Assembly: GCA_009618505.1 (NCBI GenBank) | Contig: WJOQ01000270.1 | Coordinates: forward strand, 1-14,093 | From: Clostridia bacterium | GTDB lineage: Bacteria; Aerophobota; Aerophobia; Aerophobales; AE-B3A | Length of the DNA: 14,093 bases | Direction: 5' to 3' | Notes under the pieces: model-generated | Told to the model about the DNA's origin: nothing | The model's database searches: none | What the model saw: the letters and a program-made list of their open reading frames with translations, nothing else | Position numbers and translations under genes: made by a program | Shown: positions 1 through 7,857 of the stretch, piece by piece | How positions within the stretch are numbered: position 1 is the stretch's first letter | Layout of the letters: every line of letters begins with the position of its first letter

Positions 1-1
1 A

Positions 2-109
2 ACAGAGAGGTTAACTCGAGAACATACAATGAGGGCTAGAGTTAGAGTCGTTGATCGTCTAAGAGAAAAAGAGCAATCTGCGGGAGTTACTTCTTCTATT
101 TTAAAGTGA
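2..109 (+). CDS. C-terminal end of an unidentified gene (5' partial)
   Basis: The window opens inside a reading frame that runs 35 codons to a TGA at 107-109. The other two + frames stop within the first 40 bases, so this is the only one that could be coding here. The visible tail is rich in Arg and Glu (for example RARVRVVDRLREKE at about residues 11-24) and looks like a soluble helix followed by a short tail. I do not recognise the family. It has the same orientation as everything downstream, so it may be the previous gene of the cluster, but the fragment is short enough that chance cannot be excluded. Confidence 0.4.
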   Translation, partial: TERLTREHTMRARVRVVDRLREKEQSAGVTSSILK

Positions 110-169
110 TCAATTAAAAAAGGGAATAGAAGTAAGTTTCCCTAAAAATGGAAGATTTCGTACCTGTGG

Positions 170-215
170 TTGCAAGGAGCAAGATTCGTCGCTTTGCTCG
201 GGACAAGCTTTGCAA
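170..215. repeat. Nested inverted repeat in the leader of the first lyase gene
   Basis: Two inverted repeats sit one inside the other. The outer arms are TTGCAAG (170-176) and CTTTGCAA (208-215). The inner arms are GAGCAAG (177-183) and CTTTGCTC (192-199). Each right arm carries one extra T. Together they could form an interrupted stem-loop of about 46 bases. No T-run follows, so a simple intrinsic terminator is unlikely. The inner part resembles, from memory, a short palindromic repeat (GATTCTTCGCT...GCTCAGAATGAC type) scattered through many environmental bacterial genomes. An operator or mRNA structure for the gene starting 48 bases downstream is an alternative. Confidence 0.45.
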
Positions 216-262
216 TCTGCAAGACAGGCTCGGAATACTCATATCTTAAGGAGTAGAGTGAG

Positions 263-3200
263 ATGATAAAGCAGGGCGAGTATCATGGGACTAAGAGCAT
301 TAGTTTGGAGAACGAATTGATGCGAGTTATGGTTTTACCTGAGGTAGGGCAGATAGTAGAGATTTTCAATAAGAAAACGGGACATGAAAACCTATTAGTA
401 CGAACAGGTTTTCAACAAGGAAAGCCTGAATGGGGCATATTGGATACGAAACCTAGCCTTTTCCATGGCGCAGCCACATCCTGGCGAAGAATAACAGATT
501 ATTCCCTGATGCTTTCTGCAGAAAAAGACGGTCTGCGTTTTAACAAAACGCTGTTACTTTCACCTGAATCGACAGTATTGGGTGTAAAGATAGAATTAGA
601 AAGTGTTAGTGCCAAAGATCGAGAAGTCGGTTACGCTGTTTCGGCAGCATTAGTACCAGGAGGTGGCGGTTTACATGGATATTGTAATACTGCTCATTTT
701 GGACATCAAATTTTTATAAAATTGGAGAAAGATTATGTTGAGCAGACCTACGAGAAATACACTACTAATTTATATGAATGGTCTTTTCCACGCTGGGCAG
801 CATTTGTCGATACTACAAGAAGGGAAGGATTAGCATTTATTTTTAAAGGGAAACAGATATCTATTGCTCACAACTGGAATGAAATCTCTGTACTAATAGA
901 ATCGCCTAAATCCATATTAGCACCGGGTCAAAGAATAGACTATCAGTATTCAATATTTCTCTTCCACGGACTTAAGCGAGTCGATTATATTGATAAGCAG
1001 ACTTTAGTAGGATTTTCCATGAATAGAAATATCTTTCCCAATGTTGCAGCACCTGTAGAGCTCTCATTACTTTCAACTACAAACCGCAAGCTTGAAGGAG
1101 AAATAAGTGTTGAAAGTTATCCAAGGTATCCATCTCAAAAAGTTTCAGCTCAACTGCTTGCTAACACTGTTTGGAAAAGATCGTTTGAGATAGGACCTTT
1201 TGATGATCCTAATCTCGGATGCTATCTGCAGAGTCTTCCCCGAATCTCTAATGTTATCCGTTTACGTTCTTTACAGTTCGTTGCATCAAGGAATTTTTCT
1301 GTTTCTCCATTGACAAAGTCAATTTCAGAAGAAGCAGAGGAAAAGACAAATTGCGCACAAGAGCGTTTTGAGCATGGCAAGCTATCTATTGAAGGTTATG
1401 CGGCGGTGCTGACGACGGGCGATTTTATTAGAGAAATTGTGGAAAATAGGTCATTATCAAAACAAATTCAAGAGAAACTATATACTTATTTAGAGAATAT
1501 TTGTGCTATTCTGAAAGATGATAATGGCGAAAAGAACTGGCGTATTATGCCGAACACTGAAGAAATTAAGCGTATTACTACAAAACTGCCTGTTTCACAA
1601 CTTGCATCGGGACTAGTAAATGAAGCCAGCAAGTTATTGGATGTAGATGTGCCACTAGGATATACTAAACTTCGTGAGACTGACGGAATAAATTATCATC
1701 AACCTTTTCACTCTGCTGAGCGGACAGCCTTTGCCTATGCTGTTACGCATGAAAAGAAATATCTGGAAAAAGCTAAGCATGAGTTACTAAAGATTGCCGA
1801 TAACCATATGATTTATGGCTCTTGCTTTGGTGAAGATCTGTTTATCGCCGTGAATATGCTCGCGACAATTACAGCGTATGATATGGTACATGATCATCTT
1901 TCTCTGGATGAGCATCGCAAAGTTCTACATTATTTCTTCTGGTGTATGGAAATCCTTAAGCCGGACGTCAAACTAACCGGGAGTAATCATGACACCTGGC
2001 ACGCAGAGGCAGTGGCCTGGTTAGCTAATCGGTGTCGTTATCTTCAGACTTCCATGCCAGCGGCCAAGCAGGCAGAGGTGATACTGAGAACGCATATTAC
2101 CTATCAATTGAATGATGGAGGGTGGATTGAGCAATCTCCCCGCTATGACGAGTTCAATTTGCAAGCTCTTATCTTAGGTGCAGAGGCCCTTGCTGATTTA
2201 GGAATAGATATCTACCGGGATTTTAATGGTAAATCAATTAGAAAAATGTTAGAGTGGTTAATGTCTATAGCCGGCGATGAATTGGAGTATCCTGCCATGG
2301 ACGACTGTAATGGCGGTATTCCTAGCCCGGACATATTTTTTTTAGGTGCAAAACAATACAATGATCCCAATTTTTTGGCTTATGCGCATGAGATTGTAGG
2401 CAAAAAGCAGCCAAGGAAACCAAAATACATTGGTACCATGTATCCTTGTCCTCTTTCGATAGTGCGATATCCTCAAAACATTATTCCTCAAAGAAAGAAT
2501 CTTGCTTCTTCACGTATTCTTCAAGGGACAGGACATATTATCTTAACCTCTGGTGGGAAAAAACCTCATCAGCGCCTGATTTTGGAGTATGGTCCACACG
2601 GTGGATGGCATGGTCATCCTGATAAGCTTAGCTATGAACTTTTTGTAGTGGATCATACTGTGTTGACAGATGCAGGGAGAGCATTATATGAAAGTGCTAT
2701 TCATTGGGAATGGTGCAAAACGACAAAAGCACATAATACAGTCGAGGTAGATGGGAAAAGTCAAAATCCATGTACAGGAAAACTCTTGAAATGGCGCAGG
2801 ACATCAAGGGAAGATTATGCTTTACTGGAAGCAATGCCTTACTCGAATGTAAGACATGAACGGGCGGTGTTATATCGTCGTGGTAAATTCTTTGTTATCA
2901 AGGATACTCTCTCCTCGCAAAAGTTCCATGAATATCGCTCATATATTCATGGCATTGGACAATTGAAAAAAGATAATGAGAACATATTTTTTTTCAGAAA
3001 TAAGAAGGCTGGCGTAGTTATTGTTTTTCTTGATAAAGCAACGCTATCTATAGATGAAGGGCTTACAAATAGAGGTGGTGATTGGCTTTCCCCAGCCTTA
3101 AAATCTCCTTACTTATGTTCTTTAGAGAAAGGAAAATCTGCTAACTTTGCCTATATCCTGGTTCCGTTTACAGAGTCAAAGCCGACTATATCTAGTGTCC

Positions 3201-3265
3201 AATATGTTAAGGAAGGCCAATTTTCCTTTAGTGTAAATGGTAAAAGCTATTCATTTGAGATATAG
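263..3265 (+). CDS. Heparinase II/III-like polysaccharide lyase with N-terminal mutarotase-like domain, cytosolic
   Basis: This predicted 1000-residue protein probably cleaves uronate-containing oligosaccharides by beta-elimination. Residues about 10-245 are beta-rich and open with ENELMRVMVLPEVGQIVEI, a pattern like DUF5107/aldose-epimerase folds. Residues about 262-345 look like a second beta-sandwich. An alpha/alpha-toroid follows at about 380-720, containing SNHDTWHAEA (574-583) and RYDEF (627-631). These resemble the catalytic Asn-His and Tyr regions of PL15/PL17-type lyases. The C-terminal heparinase II/III domain (about 745-1000) shows GGWHGHPDKLSYEL (780-793) and AHNTVEVDGKSQ (823-834), with candidate residues His783, His785 and Asp786. 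No signal peptide is visible, so it probably acts in the cytoplasm. The ATG is set by AAGGAG at 248-253. Fold assignment is firm; the substrate and the lyase-versus-hydrolase question are open. Confidence 0.85.
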   Translation: MIKQGEYHGTKSISLENELMRVMVLPEVGQIVEIFNKKTGHENLLVRTGFQQGKPEWGILDTKPSLFHGAATSWRRITDYSLMLSAEKDGLRFNKTLLLSPESTVLGVKIELESVSAKDREVGYAVSAALVPGGGGLHGYCNTAHFGHQIFIKLEKDYVEQTYEKYTTNLYEWSFPRWAAFVDTTRREGLAFIFKGKQISIAHNWNEISVLIESPKSILAPGQRIDYQYSIFLFHGLKRVDYIDKQTLVGFSMNRNIFPNVAAPVELSLLSTTNRKLEGEISVESYPRYPSQKVSAQLLANTVWKRSFEIGPFDDPNLGCYLQSLPRISNVIRLRSLQFVASRNFSVSPLTKSISEEAEEKTNCAQERFEHGKLSIEGYAAVLTTGDFIREIVENRSLSKQIQEKLYTYLENICAILKDDNGEKNWRIMPNTEEIKRITTKLPVSQLASGLVNEASKLLDVDVPLGYTKLRETDGINYHQPFHSAERTAFAYAVTHEKKYLEKAKHELLKIADNHMIYGSCFGEDLFIAVNMLATITAYDMVHDHLSLDEHRKVLHYFFWCMEILKPDVKLTGSNHDTWHAEAVAWLANRCRYLQTSMPAAKQAEVILRTHITYQLNDGGWIEQSPRYDEFNLQALILGAEALADLGIDIYRDFNGKSIRKMLEWLMSIAGDELEYPAMDDCNGGIPSPDIFFLGAKQYNDPNFLAYAHEIVGKKQPRKPKYIGTMYPCPLSIVRYPQNIIPQRKNLASSRILQGTGHIILTSGGKKPHQRLILEYGPHGGWHGHPDKLSYELFVVDHTVLTDAGRALYESAIHWEWCKTTKAHNTVEVDGKSQNPCTGKLLKWRRTSREDYALLEAMPYSNVRHERAVLYRRGKFFVIKDTLSSQKFHEYRSYIHGIGQLKKDNENIFFFRNKKAGVVIVFLDKATLSIDEGLTNRGGDWLSPALKSPYLCSLEKGKSANFAYILVPFTESKPTISSVQYVKEGQFSFSVNGKSYSFEI

Positions 3266-3290
3266 TCCAGTAACAATGTCTGGCTATCTC
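3257..3290 (+). terminator. Imperfect hairpin at the stop codon of the first lyase gene
   Basis: CCAG (3267-3270) pairs with CTGG (3280-3283), then ATAG pairs with CTAT, and an outer GA pairs with TC. There is one bulge and one mismatch, and the loop is 9 bases. The stem includes the TAG stop codon. Only TTTG follows, so it is a poor intrinsic terminator. It may protect the mRNA end, or may be chance. Confidence 0.2.
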
Positions 3291-3480
3291 TTTGAAATGA
3301 CTAAAAAAACAGGAAGCTAAAAACAGGGGCAGCAGGAGGTGAGAGACAAGGAAACAAATAGGCCCATTAGCTGGGAAACAAAGGAAAGATTCTGAAGAGA
3401 GAGATGTCGAAAGATTAATTTCTCTTTTGGAAGCTTTCCACAGAAAAATGAACCATGTTAGAAGTATCAATCATTCTAAG

Positions 3481-3486
3481 AGGAGG
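3481..3486 (+). promoter_or_regulatory. Shine-Dalgarno AGGAGG that sets the binding-protein start
   Basis: A full AGGAGG lies 7 bases before the ATG at 3494. The longer in-frame start at 3455 would put 13 extra residues in front of the signal peptide, and the ATG at 3488 is too close to this site. The shorter start is therefore preferred. Confidence 0.75.
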
Positions 3487-3493
3487 GATGATA

Positions 3494-5446
3494 ATGTTAC
3501 GAAAGTTAGAGATTATCTTGTTAAGTGTAGCTATAGGTTTGTTCGTGGTGAGTCCGGTATTGGCAGTAACCACATGGTACAATCTCGAAGAATACGAGGA
3601 GCTTACTGGAAAGAAGATAGAGAAATTTAGTGAAGCTCCTGTACTTAGAGCAAAGGTGGCTGCAGGGGAACTTCCTCCTTTAGAGGAAAGGCTTCCCGAT
3701 GAGCCCGTAGTGCAGTTGGTGGAGGATAGAATAGGACAATATGGGGGAACATGGCATCAGGCCTGGTTAGGACCACCGGATGATAACTTGATAAATAAGA
3801 GCTTCGGGGAACTTATTATCAGGTATGACCCCCAGGATACCTCCAGGGTTATCCCCAACATAGCCAAGAGCTGGGAGATCTCTGAGGGCGGAAAGGTTTA
3901 TACCTTTCATCTGAGGAAGGGATTGAAGTGGTCCGATGGCGTTCCCTTTACTGCCGATGACATATTGTTCTATTTCGAAGATGTGCTTTCGAATGAGGAA
4001 CTCACCCCTGTTTTCCCTAAATGGCTAGTCGTAGGTGGAGAGCCAGCGAAATTCGAAAAGATAGATGGCTATACGGTAAGGTTCACGTTTAAGGAACCAT
4101 ACGGACTTTTCCTACTCCGGTTGGCCTACTATGGTAACGGCTATTTCTTTACCCCCCAACACTATGCGAAGCAATTCCATTCCCGTTATACTCCTATGGA
4201 TGAGTTAGAGAACAAGGTGAAGGAAGCGGGGTATGAGAAGTGGTATCAGTTATATGCATCAAGAGTTAAGTGGCCTTGGTTTTTGAATCCCGACCACCCT
4301 ACTCTTAACCCCTGGATGCCGGTGAATTCTGCGTCGGAGCCAAGGTTTGTACAGATGAGAAATCCCTATTACTGGAAGGTAGATCCCGAAGGCAATCAGC
4401 TTCCGTATATCGATCGCGTTACCTGCGACTTAGTGGCAAATACGGAGATGATTCATCTCAAAGCCTTCTCTGGAGAAATAGATTTTCAGTGTCGCCGTGT
4501 GGGTGGCGCAGACTATACATTTTTAAAGGAAAATGAGGATAAAGGTGATTATCAGGTTTTGGATTGGCAAAGCGGCAATGGAGGGATTCTGATTTGGCCT
4601 AACCTTACCTGTAAGGATCTGGTCCTAAGGAAAATCTTTCAAGACGTTCGCTTCAGAAAGGCTCTATCTCTGGCGATTAATCGAGAGGAAGTCAACGAGT
4701 TTTGCTATCAAGGGCGATTCGAGCCCAGACAAGCATCGTTTGTTTCAGGAAGTTCCTATTTCTCTGAGGAATGGGAGAAGGCATATGCTGAATACGACCC
4801 GCAAAGAGCCAATGCTTTTCTGGATGAGATGGGATTAACCAAAAGGGATAAAGAGGGTTTTCGTCTACGACCCGATGGCAAGACTCTGAGCCTTGAAGTT
4901 TTGAATATTGAGGGATATGTGTTTCCTGTCGAAGCATGCGAGTTGGTAAAGGAATACTGGAAGGCAATTGGAATTAAGGTATTCATTAAACCTGTGGAGA
5001 TGAGCTTGTTCTCAGTGAGAGCTGAAGCAAATGATTATGAGATAGGAACCCATCTTTTTGATCGTGCGGCTCTGCCCTTGGCTGATCCTTTTAGGGTCAT
5101 ACCAATGAGAATGTCCTGGGATGGTTGGGGTCAAGAATATGCCCGATGGTATGTCACCAAAGGGAAAGCTGGTGAGAAACCCCCGAAAGACATAGCCAGA
5201 CTGCAAGAAATCTGGGATGAGCTCCTGGTAACAATTGATGAAAAAAAGCGAGGAAAGCTTGTTGAAGAGCTAATTCAGCTTCATATCAAGAACGTCTGGA
5301 CGATAGGTCTTGTGGGTGAGATGGCTGCTGTAGGGGTAAAAAAGAATAATATCCAAAATGTGCCTGAAAAACTAGTAATAGACGATATCACACAAAACAC
5401 AACGCTTGCTTGCACACCACAGTTCTTCTTTGACCCGCCGCAGTAA
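3494..5446 (+). CDS. ABC transporter extracellular solute-binding protein, family 5 (oligosaccharide or oligopeptide)
   Basis: This is a 650-residue periplasmic receptor that delivers its ligand to the permeases encoded just downstream. Residues 1-24 form a signal peptide (Lys/Arg n-region, hydrophobic core, VLA cleavage site near 22-24). There is no lipobox Cys, so it should be soluble in a periplasm. The family 5 (PF00496) signature is at about 118-165: PNIAKSWEISEGGKVYTFHL, then KGLKWSDGVPFTADD. Other typical pieces are YYWKVDPEGNQLPYIDRV (about 291-308) and VRFRKALSLAINREEV near residue 384. At 650 residues it is longer than classic OppA/DppA (about 500-550), like the large members that bind oligosaccharides in some thermophiles. 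The surrounding lyase genes favour a saccharide ligand; a peptide ligand cannot be excluded. Confidence 0.9.
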   Translation: MLRKLEIILLSVAIGLFVVSPVLAVTTWYNLEEYEELTGKKIEKFSEAPVLRAKVAAGELPPLEERLPDEPVVQLVEDRIGQYGGTWHQAWLGPPDDNLINKSFGELIIRYDPQDTSRVIPNIAKSWEISEGGKVYTFHLRKGLKWSDGVPFTADDILFYFEDVLSNEELTPVFPKWLVVGGEPAKFEKIDGYTVRFTFKEPYGLFLLRLAYYGNGYFFTPQHYAKQFHSRYTPMDELENKVKEAGYEKWYQLYASRVKWPWFLNPDHPTLNPWMPVNSASEPRFVQMRNPYYWKVDPEGNQLPYIDRVTCDLVANTEMIHLKAFSGEIDFQCRRVGGADYTFLKENEDKGDYQVLDWQSGNGGILIWPNLTCKDLVLRKIFQDVRFRKALSLAINREEVNEFCYQGRFEPRQASFVSGSSYFSEEWEKAYAEYDPQRANAFLDEMGLTKRDKEGFRLRPDGKTLSLEVLNIEGYVFPVEACELVKEYWKAIGIKVFIKPVEMSLFSVRAEANDYEIGTHLFDRAALPLADPFRVIPMRMSWDGWGQEYARWYVTKGKAGEKPPKDIARLQEIWDELLVTIDEKKRGKLVEELIQLHIKNVWTIGLVGEMAAVGVKKNNIQNVPEKLVIDDITQNTTLACTPQFFFDPPQ

Positions 5447-5458
5447 CACAGTGAGTTC

Positions 5459-5498
5459 TAAAGGAAGCAGGGAAGGACCACCTTCTCTGCTTCCTTTA
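5459..5498 (+). terminator. Strong hairpin between binding-protein and permease genes
   Basis: An 18-base arm (5459-5476, TAAAGGAAGCAGGGAAGG) pairs with 5481-5498 around an ACCA tetraloop. All pairs are Watson-Crick except one G-U. The right arm ends in CCTTTAAG, so the only T-rich stretch is inside the stem. It starts 13 bases after the binding-protein stop. This arrangement fits a leaky terminator or a 3' mRNA-stabilising structure that yields more binding protein than permease, a common pattern in ABC transporter operons. Confidence 0.75.
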
Positions 5499-5613
5499 AG
5501 TTGATAAATGGACCAGGTTAAGAATAGCTAGTGAGGATAATCCTTTGTTGAAGAACAACAGGAAAGGTAGGGTAGGTGATTAACAAAATTCGTAGATTGG
5601 GAGAAAAGTTAAG

Positions 5614-6606
5614 ATGATTTTCTACGTTGTCAGACGGATCATCTATATGGTTGTGGTCCTTGCTGTAGTTTCCTTAGTTGCTTTTATCATCATCCAACTC
5701 CCCCCGGGTGACTTTTTAAGTTCTTATATGGCCCAGTTAGGTCAGACCGGTGAGTCGGTGGACCAAGAGACGATTACCGCGCTACGAAAGCAGTATGGGT
5801 TAGACCAACCAATTTATATGCAGTATTTCATGTGGGTATGGAACTTTACTGAGGGGAATTTCGGTTACTCCTTCGCATGGAACAAGCCAGTAAGTGAGCT
5901 AATAGGGGAGCGTTTGAAGTTGACAATAATACTTTCTCTTTGCACACTTATCTTTACCTATATTGTAGCTATACCCATAGGAATTTATTCAGCTACCCAT
6001 CAATATTCTATTAGTGATTATACCTTTACTACTATTGGCTTTGCTGGCCTAGCTACTCCTAACTTTCTCTTAGCCTTAATATTAATGTTGCTTTTTTACA
6101 AATATTTTGGTCTTAGTATAGGTGGTCTTTTTTCTCCGGAATATATAGAGGCATCTTGGAGCTTGGGCAAAGTTGTTGATATGCTAAAGCATTTTCCCAT
6201 TCCCATAATTGTTATTGGTACCGCCGGCACTGCCGGGCTTATTCGTGTTATGCGGAGCTGTTTGTTGGACGAACTCCGAAAACAATATGTAATAACCGCC
6301 CGGGCTAAAGGGGCTGCGGAGAGGACTCTTTTGTTCAAGTATCCGGTAAGGATGGCCATCAATCCCATAATCAGCACTATGGGGTGGGTGCTTCCGGCTA
6401 TTGTTTCTGGAGAAACCGTCACAGCTATAGTACTTAGCCTACCTACTACAGGACCCTTGCTTTATCAAGCATTAATATACCAGGATATGTATTTAGCGGG
6501 AAGTATCATCGTGCTCTTAACTTTTTTAACTGTAATAGGAATGTTTATTTCTGATCTTCTTTTGGTCTGGATAGATCCCCGCATTCGGTATGAGAAATCA
6601 GCATAA
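5614..6606 (+). CDS. ABC transporter permease, OppB/DppB family
   Basis: This 330-residue inner-membrane protein forms one half of the import channel for the ligand bound by the upstream receptor. Length and motifs are typical of OppB/DppB: an N-terminal membrane segment (about 9-28) ending in LPPGD (29-33), LRKQYGLDQPIYMQY (57-71), GNFGYSF (81-87), and further membrane segments at about 103-125, 140-163, 193-212, 255-278 and 295-318. The cytoplasmic EAA loop that docks the ATPase is at about 219-250, with QYVITARAKG (224-233). The C-terminus ends in the usual WIDPRIRY (319-326). The ATG is preceded by GGGAG at about 5599-5603, a modest ribosome site. The last 17 bases overlap the next permease gene. 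Confidence 0.92.
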   Translation: MIFYVVRRIIYMVVVLAVVSLVAFIIIQLPPGDFLSSYMAQLGQTGESVDQETITALRKQYGLDQPIYMQYFMWVWNFTEGNFGYSFAWNKPVSELIGERLKLTIILSLCTLIFTYIVAIPIGIYSATHQYSISDYTFTTIGFAGLATPNFLLALILMLLFYKYFGLSIGGLFSPEYIEASWSLGKVVDMLKHFPIPIIVIGTAGTAGLIRVMRSCLLDELRKQYVITARAKGAAERTLLFKYPVRMAINPIISTMGWVLPAIVSGETVTAIVLSLPTTGPLLYQALIYQDMYLAGSIIVLLTFLTVIGMFISDLLLVWIDPRIRYEKSA

Positions 6607-7732
6607 AAGCAGGTTTGAGAGAGTGAAAGATAAAAGAAAAAAGGTGAGTGCCGAAGAAAGGCTCTATATAGCCTCTCAATGGCAACTTATGTGGGGAAAG
6701 TTTATAAAAAATAAGTTGGCCATCTTCGGTGGCATTGTATTAGTGACCTTTTATTTAGTAGGTTTATTATGTGCGTTTTTTTCTCCCTATGACATACATA
6801 AACACTCTATTAAATATATTTATTGCCCGCCGCAAAAAATACATTTTTTCGATGAAAAAGGATTTCATCTTCGACCCTTTGTTTACGGATTTAACTTAAC
6901 GAAAGATCCGGTGACTTTTAGGAGAATATATAAGGAGGATAAAAGGGAAAAATATCCCATTTACTTTTTTGTCGGTGGCGATGAGTATAAGCTCTGGAAC
7001 TTATTCCCTGCAGATATTCACCTTTTTGGGGTAAAAAGAGGAGCAATATTTCTGTTTGGAACAGATAAATTAGGAAGAGATTTATTTTCCCGTAATCTTT
7101 ACGCTGCTCGCATTTCCCTGTCTATAGGCCTGGTAGGGGTAGGCATGAGTTTTATTTTAGGATGCATATTGGGAGGGATTTCCGGATATTACGGAGGAAT
7201 TGCTGATATTATCATCCAGAGGGTGATAGAGTTCTTAATCTCTATACCAACCATTCCTCTCTGGATGGCCTTAAGCGCAGCCTTACCGACCCAGTGGTCG
7301 CCAATTAAGATTTATTTTGGTATAACCATTATTCTTTCTCTTAAAGGTTGGTGTGGTTTAGCTCGGGTAGTGAGGGGAAAGCTTTTAGAGCTAAAGGAGG
7401 AGGACTTTACCATGGCCGCTAAGATCGCCGGGGCAACTGATGGGCGAGTAATTACCAGACACCTCCTGCCCTCATTCTTGAGTTATCTTATAGTAAGTAT
7501 CACCTTATCTATACCACGTATGATTCTGGGAGAGACTACCTTGAGTTTTCTCGGCCTGGGGCTTCGTCCTCCTGTAGTTAGCTGGGGCACTCTGATGCAG
7601 CATGCACAAAAGATGGGCGCAATTGCGCTTCAACCCTGGCTTCTAATTCCAGGCCTCTTTGTTATCATTGCTGTCCTTGCTTTCAATTTCTTAGGGGATG
7701 GGCTGCGAGATGCGGCTGATCCATATAAGTAG
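6590..7732 (+). CDS. ABC transporter permease, OppC/DppC family, with enlarged periplasmic segment
   Basis: This 380-residue inner-membrane protein is the partner of the OppB-like subunit. A first membrane segment (about 43-64) is followed by a long segment (about 70-155) before the standard FGTDKLGRDLFSR (156-168). In ordinary OppC this stretch is only about 20-40 residues. The rest is typical: TM core at about 173-360, EAA loop EEDFTMAAKIAGATDGRVI (270-288), LGETTLSFLGLGLRPP (313-328), and GDGLRDAADP at the end. The extra segment is aromatic-rich (RPFVYG, FFVGGDEYKLW) and might contact the binding protein. The start ATG lies inside the oppB-like gene with no clear ribosome site, so translational coupling is likely. 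GTG at 6644 is a possible alternative. No ATPase gene follows. Confidence 0.9.
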   Translation: MRNQHKSRFERVKDKRKKVSAEERLYIASQWQLMWGKFIKNKLAIFGGIVLVTFYLVGLLCAFFSPYDIHKHSIKYIYCPPQKIHFFDEKGFHLRPFVYGFNLTKDPVTFRRIYKEDKREKYPIYFFVGGDEYKLWNLFPADIHLFGVKRGAIFLFGTDKLGRDLFSRNLYAARISLSIGLVGVGMSFILGCILGGISGYYGGIADIIIQRVIEFLISIPTIPLWMALSAALPTQWSPIKIYFGITIILSLKGWCGLARVVRGKLLELKEEDFTMAAKIAGATDGRVITRHLLPSFLSYLIVSITLSIPRMILGETTLSFLGLGLRPPVVSWGTLMQHAQKMGAIALQPWLLIPGLFVIIAVLAFNFLGDGLRDAADPYK

Positions 7733-7857
7733 ATTGTAGATTGTGTTATCGAATAAAAGATGATTTACTATTGAGACATTTGTCCCCATACCTCAGGAAA
7801 AAGTTGCTAGTTCTAGTTTTTAAGCTACCCTGAAAATGAACAAAAAAGAGGAAAGAG

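Noticed and set aside
3345..3400. Short GTG frame of 18 codons after AGGAGG at about 3335-3340
   Set aside because: The GTG overlaps the ribosome site itself, the peptide is tiny and has no recognisable feature.
3427..3630. 67-codon + frame overlapping the start of the binding-protein gene
   Set aside because: It needs a TTG start with no ribosome site and runs into the signal-peptide region of a well-supported gene in another frame.
4692..4986. Minus-strand frames opposite the binding-protein gene
   Set aside because: They lie entirely inside a gene with clear family motifs, have no ribosome sites and no recognisable protein features.
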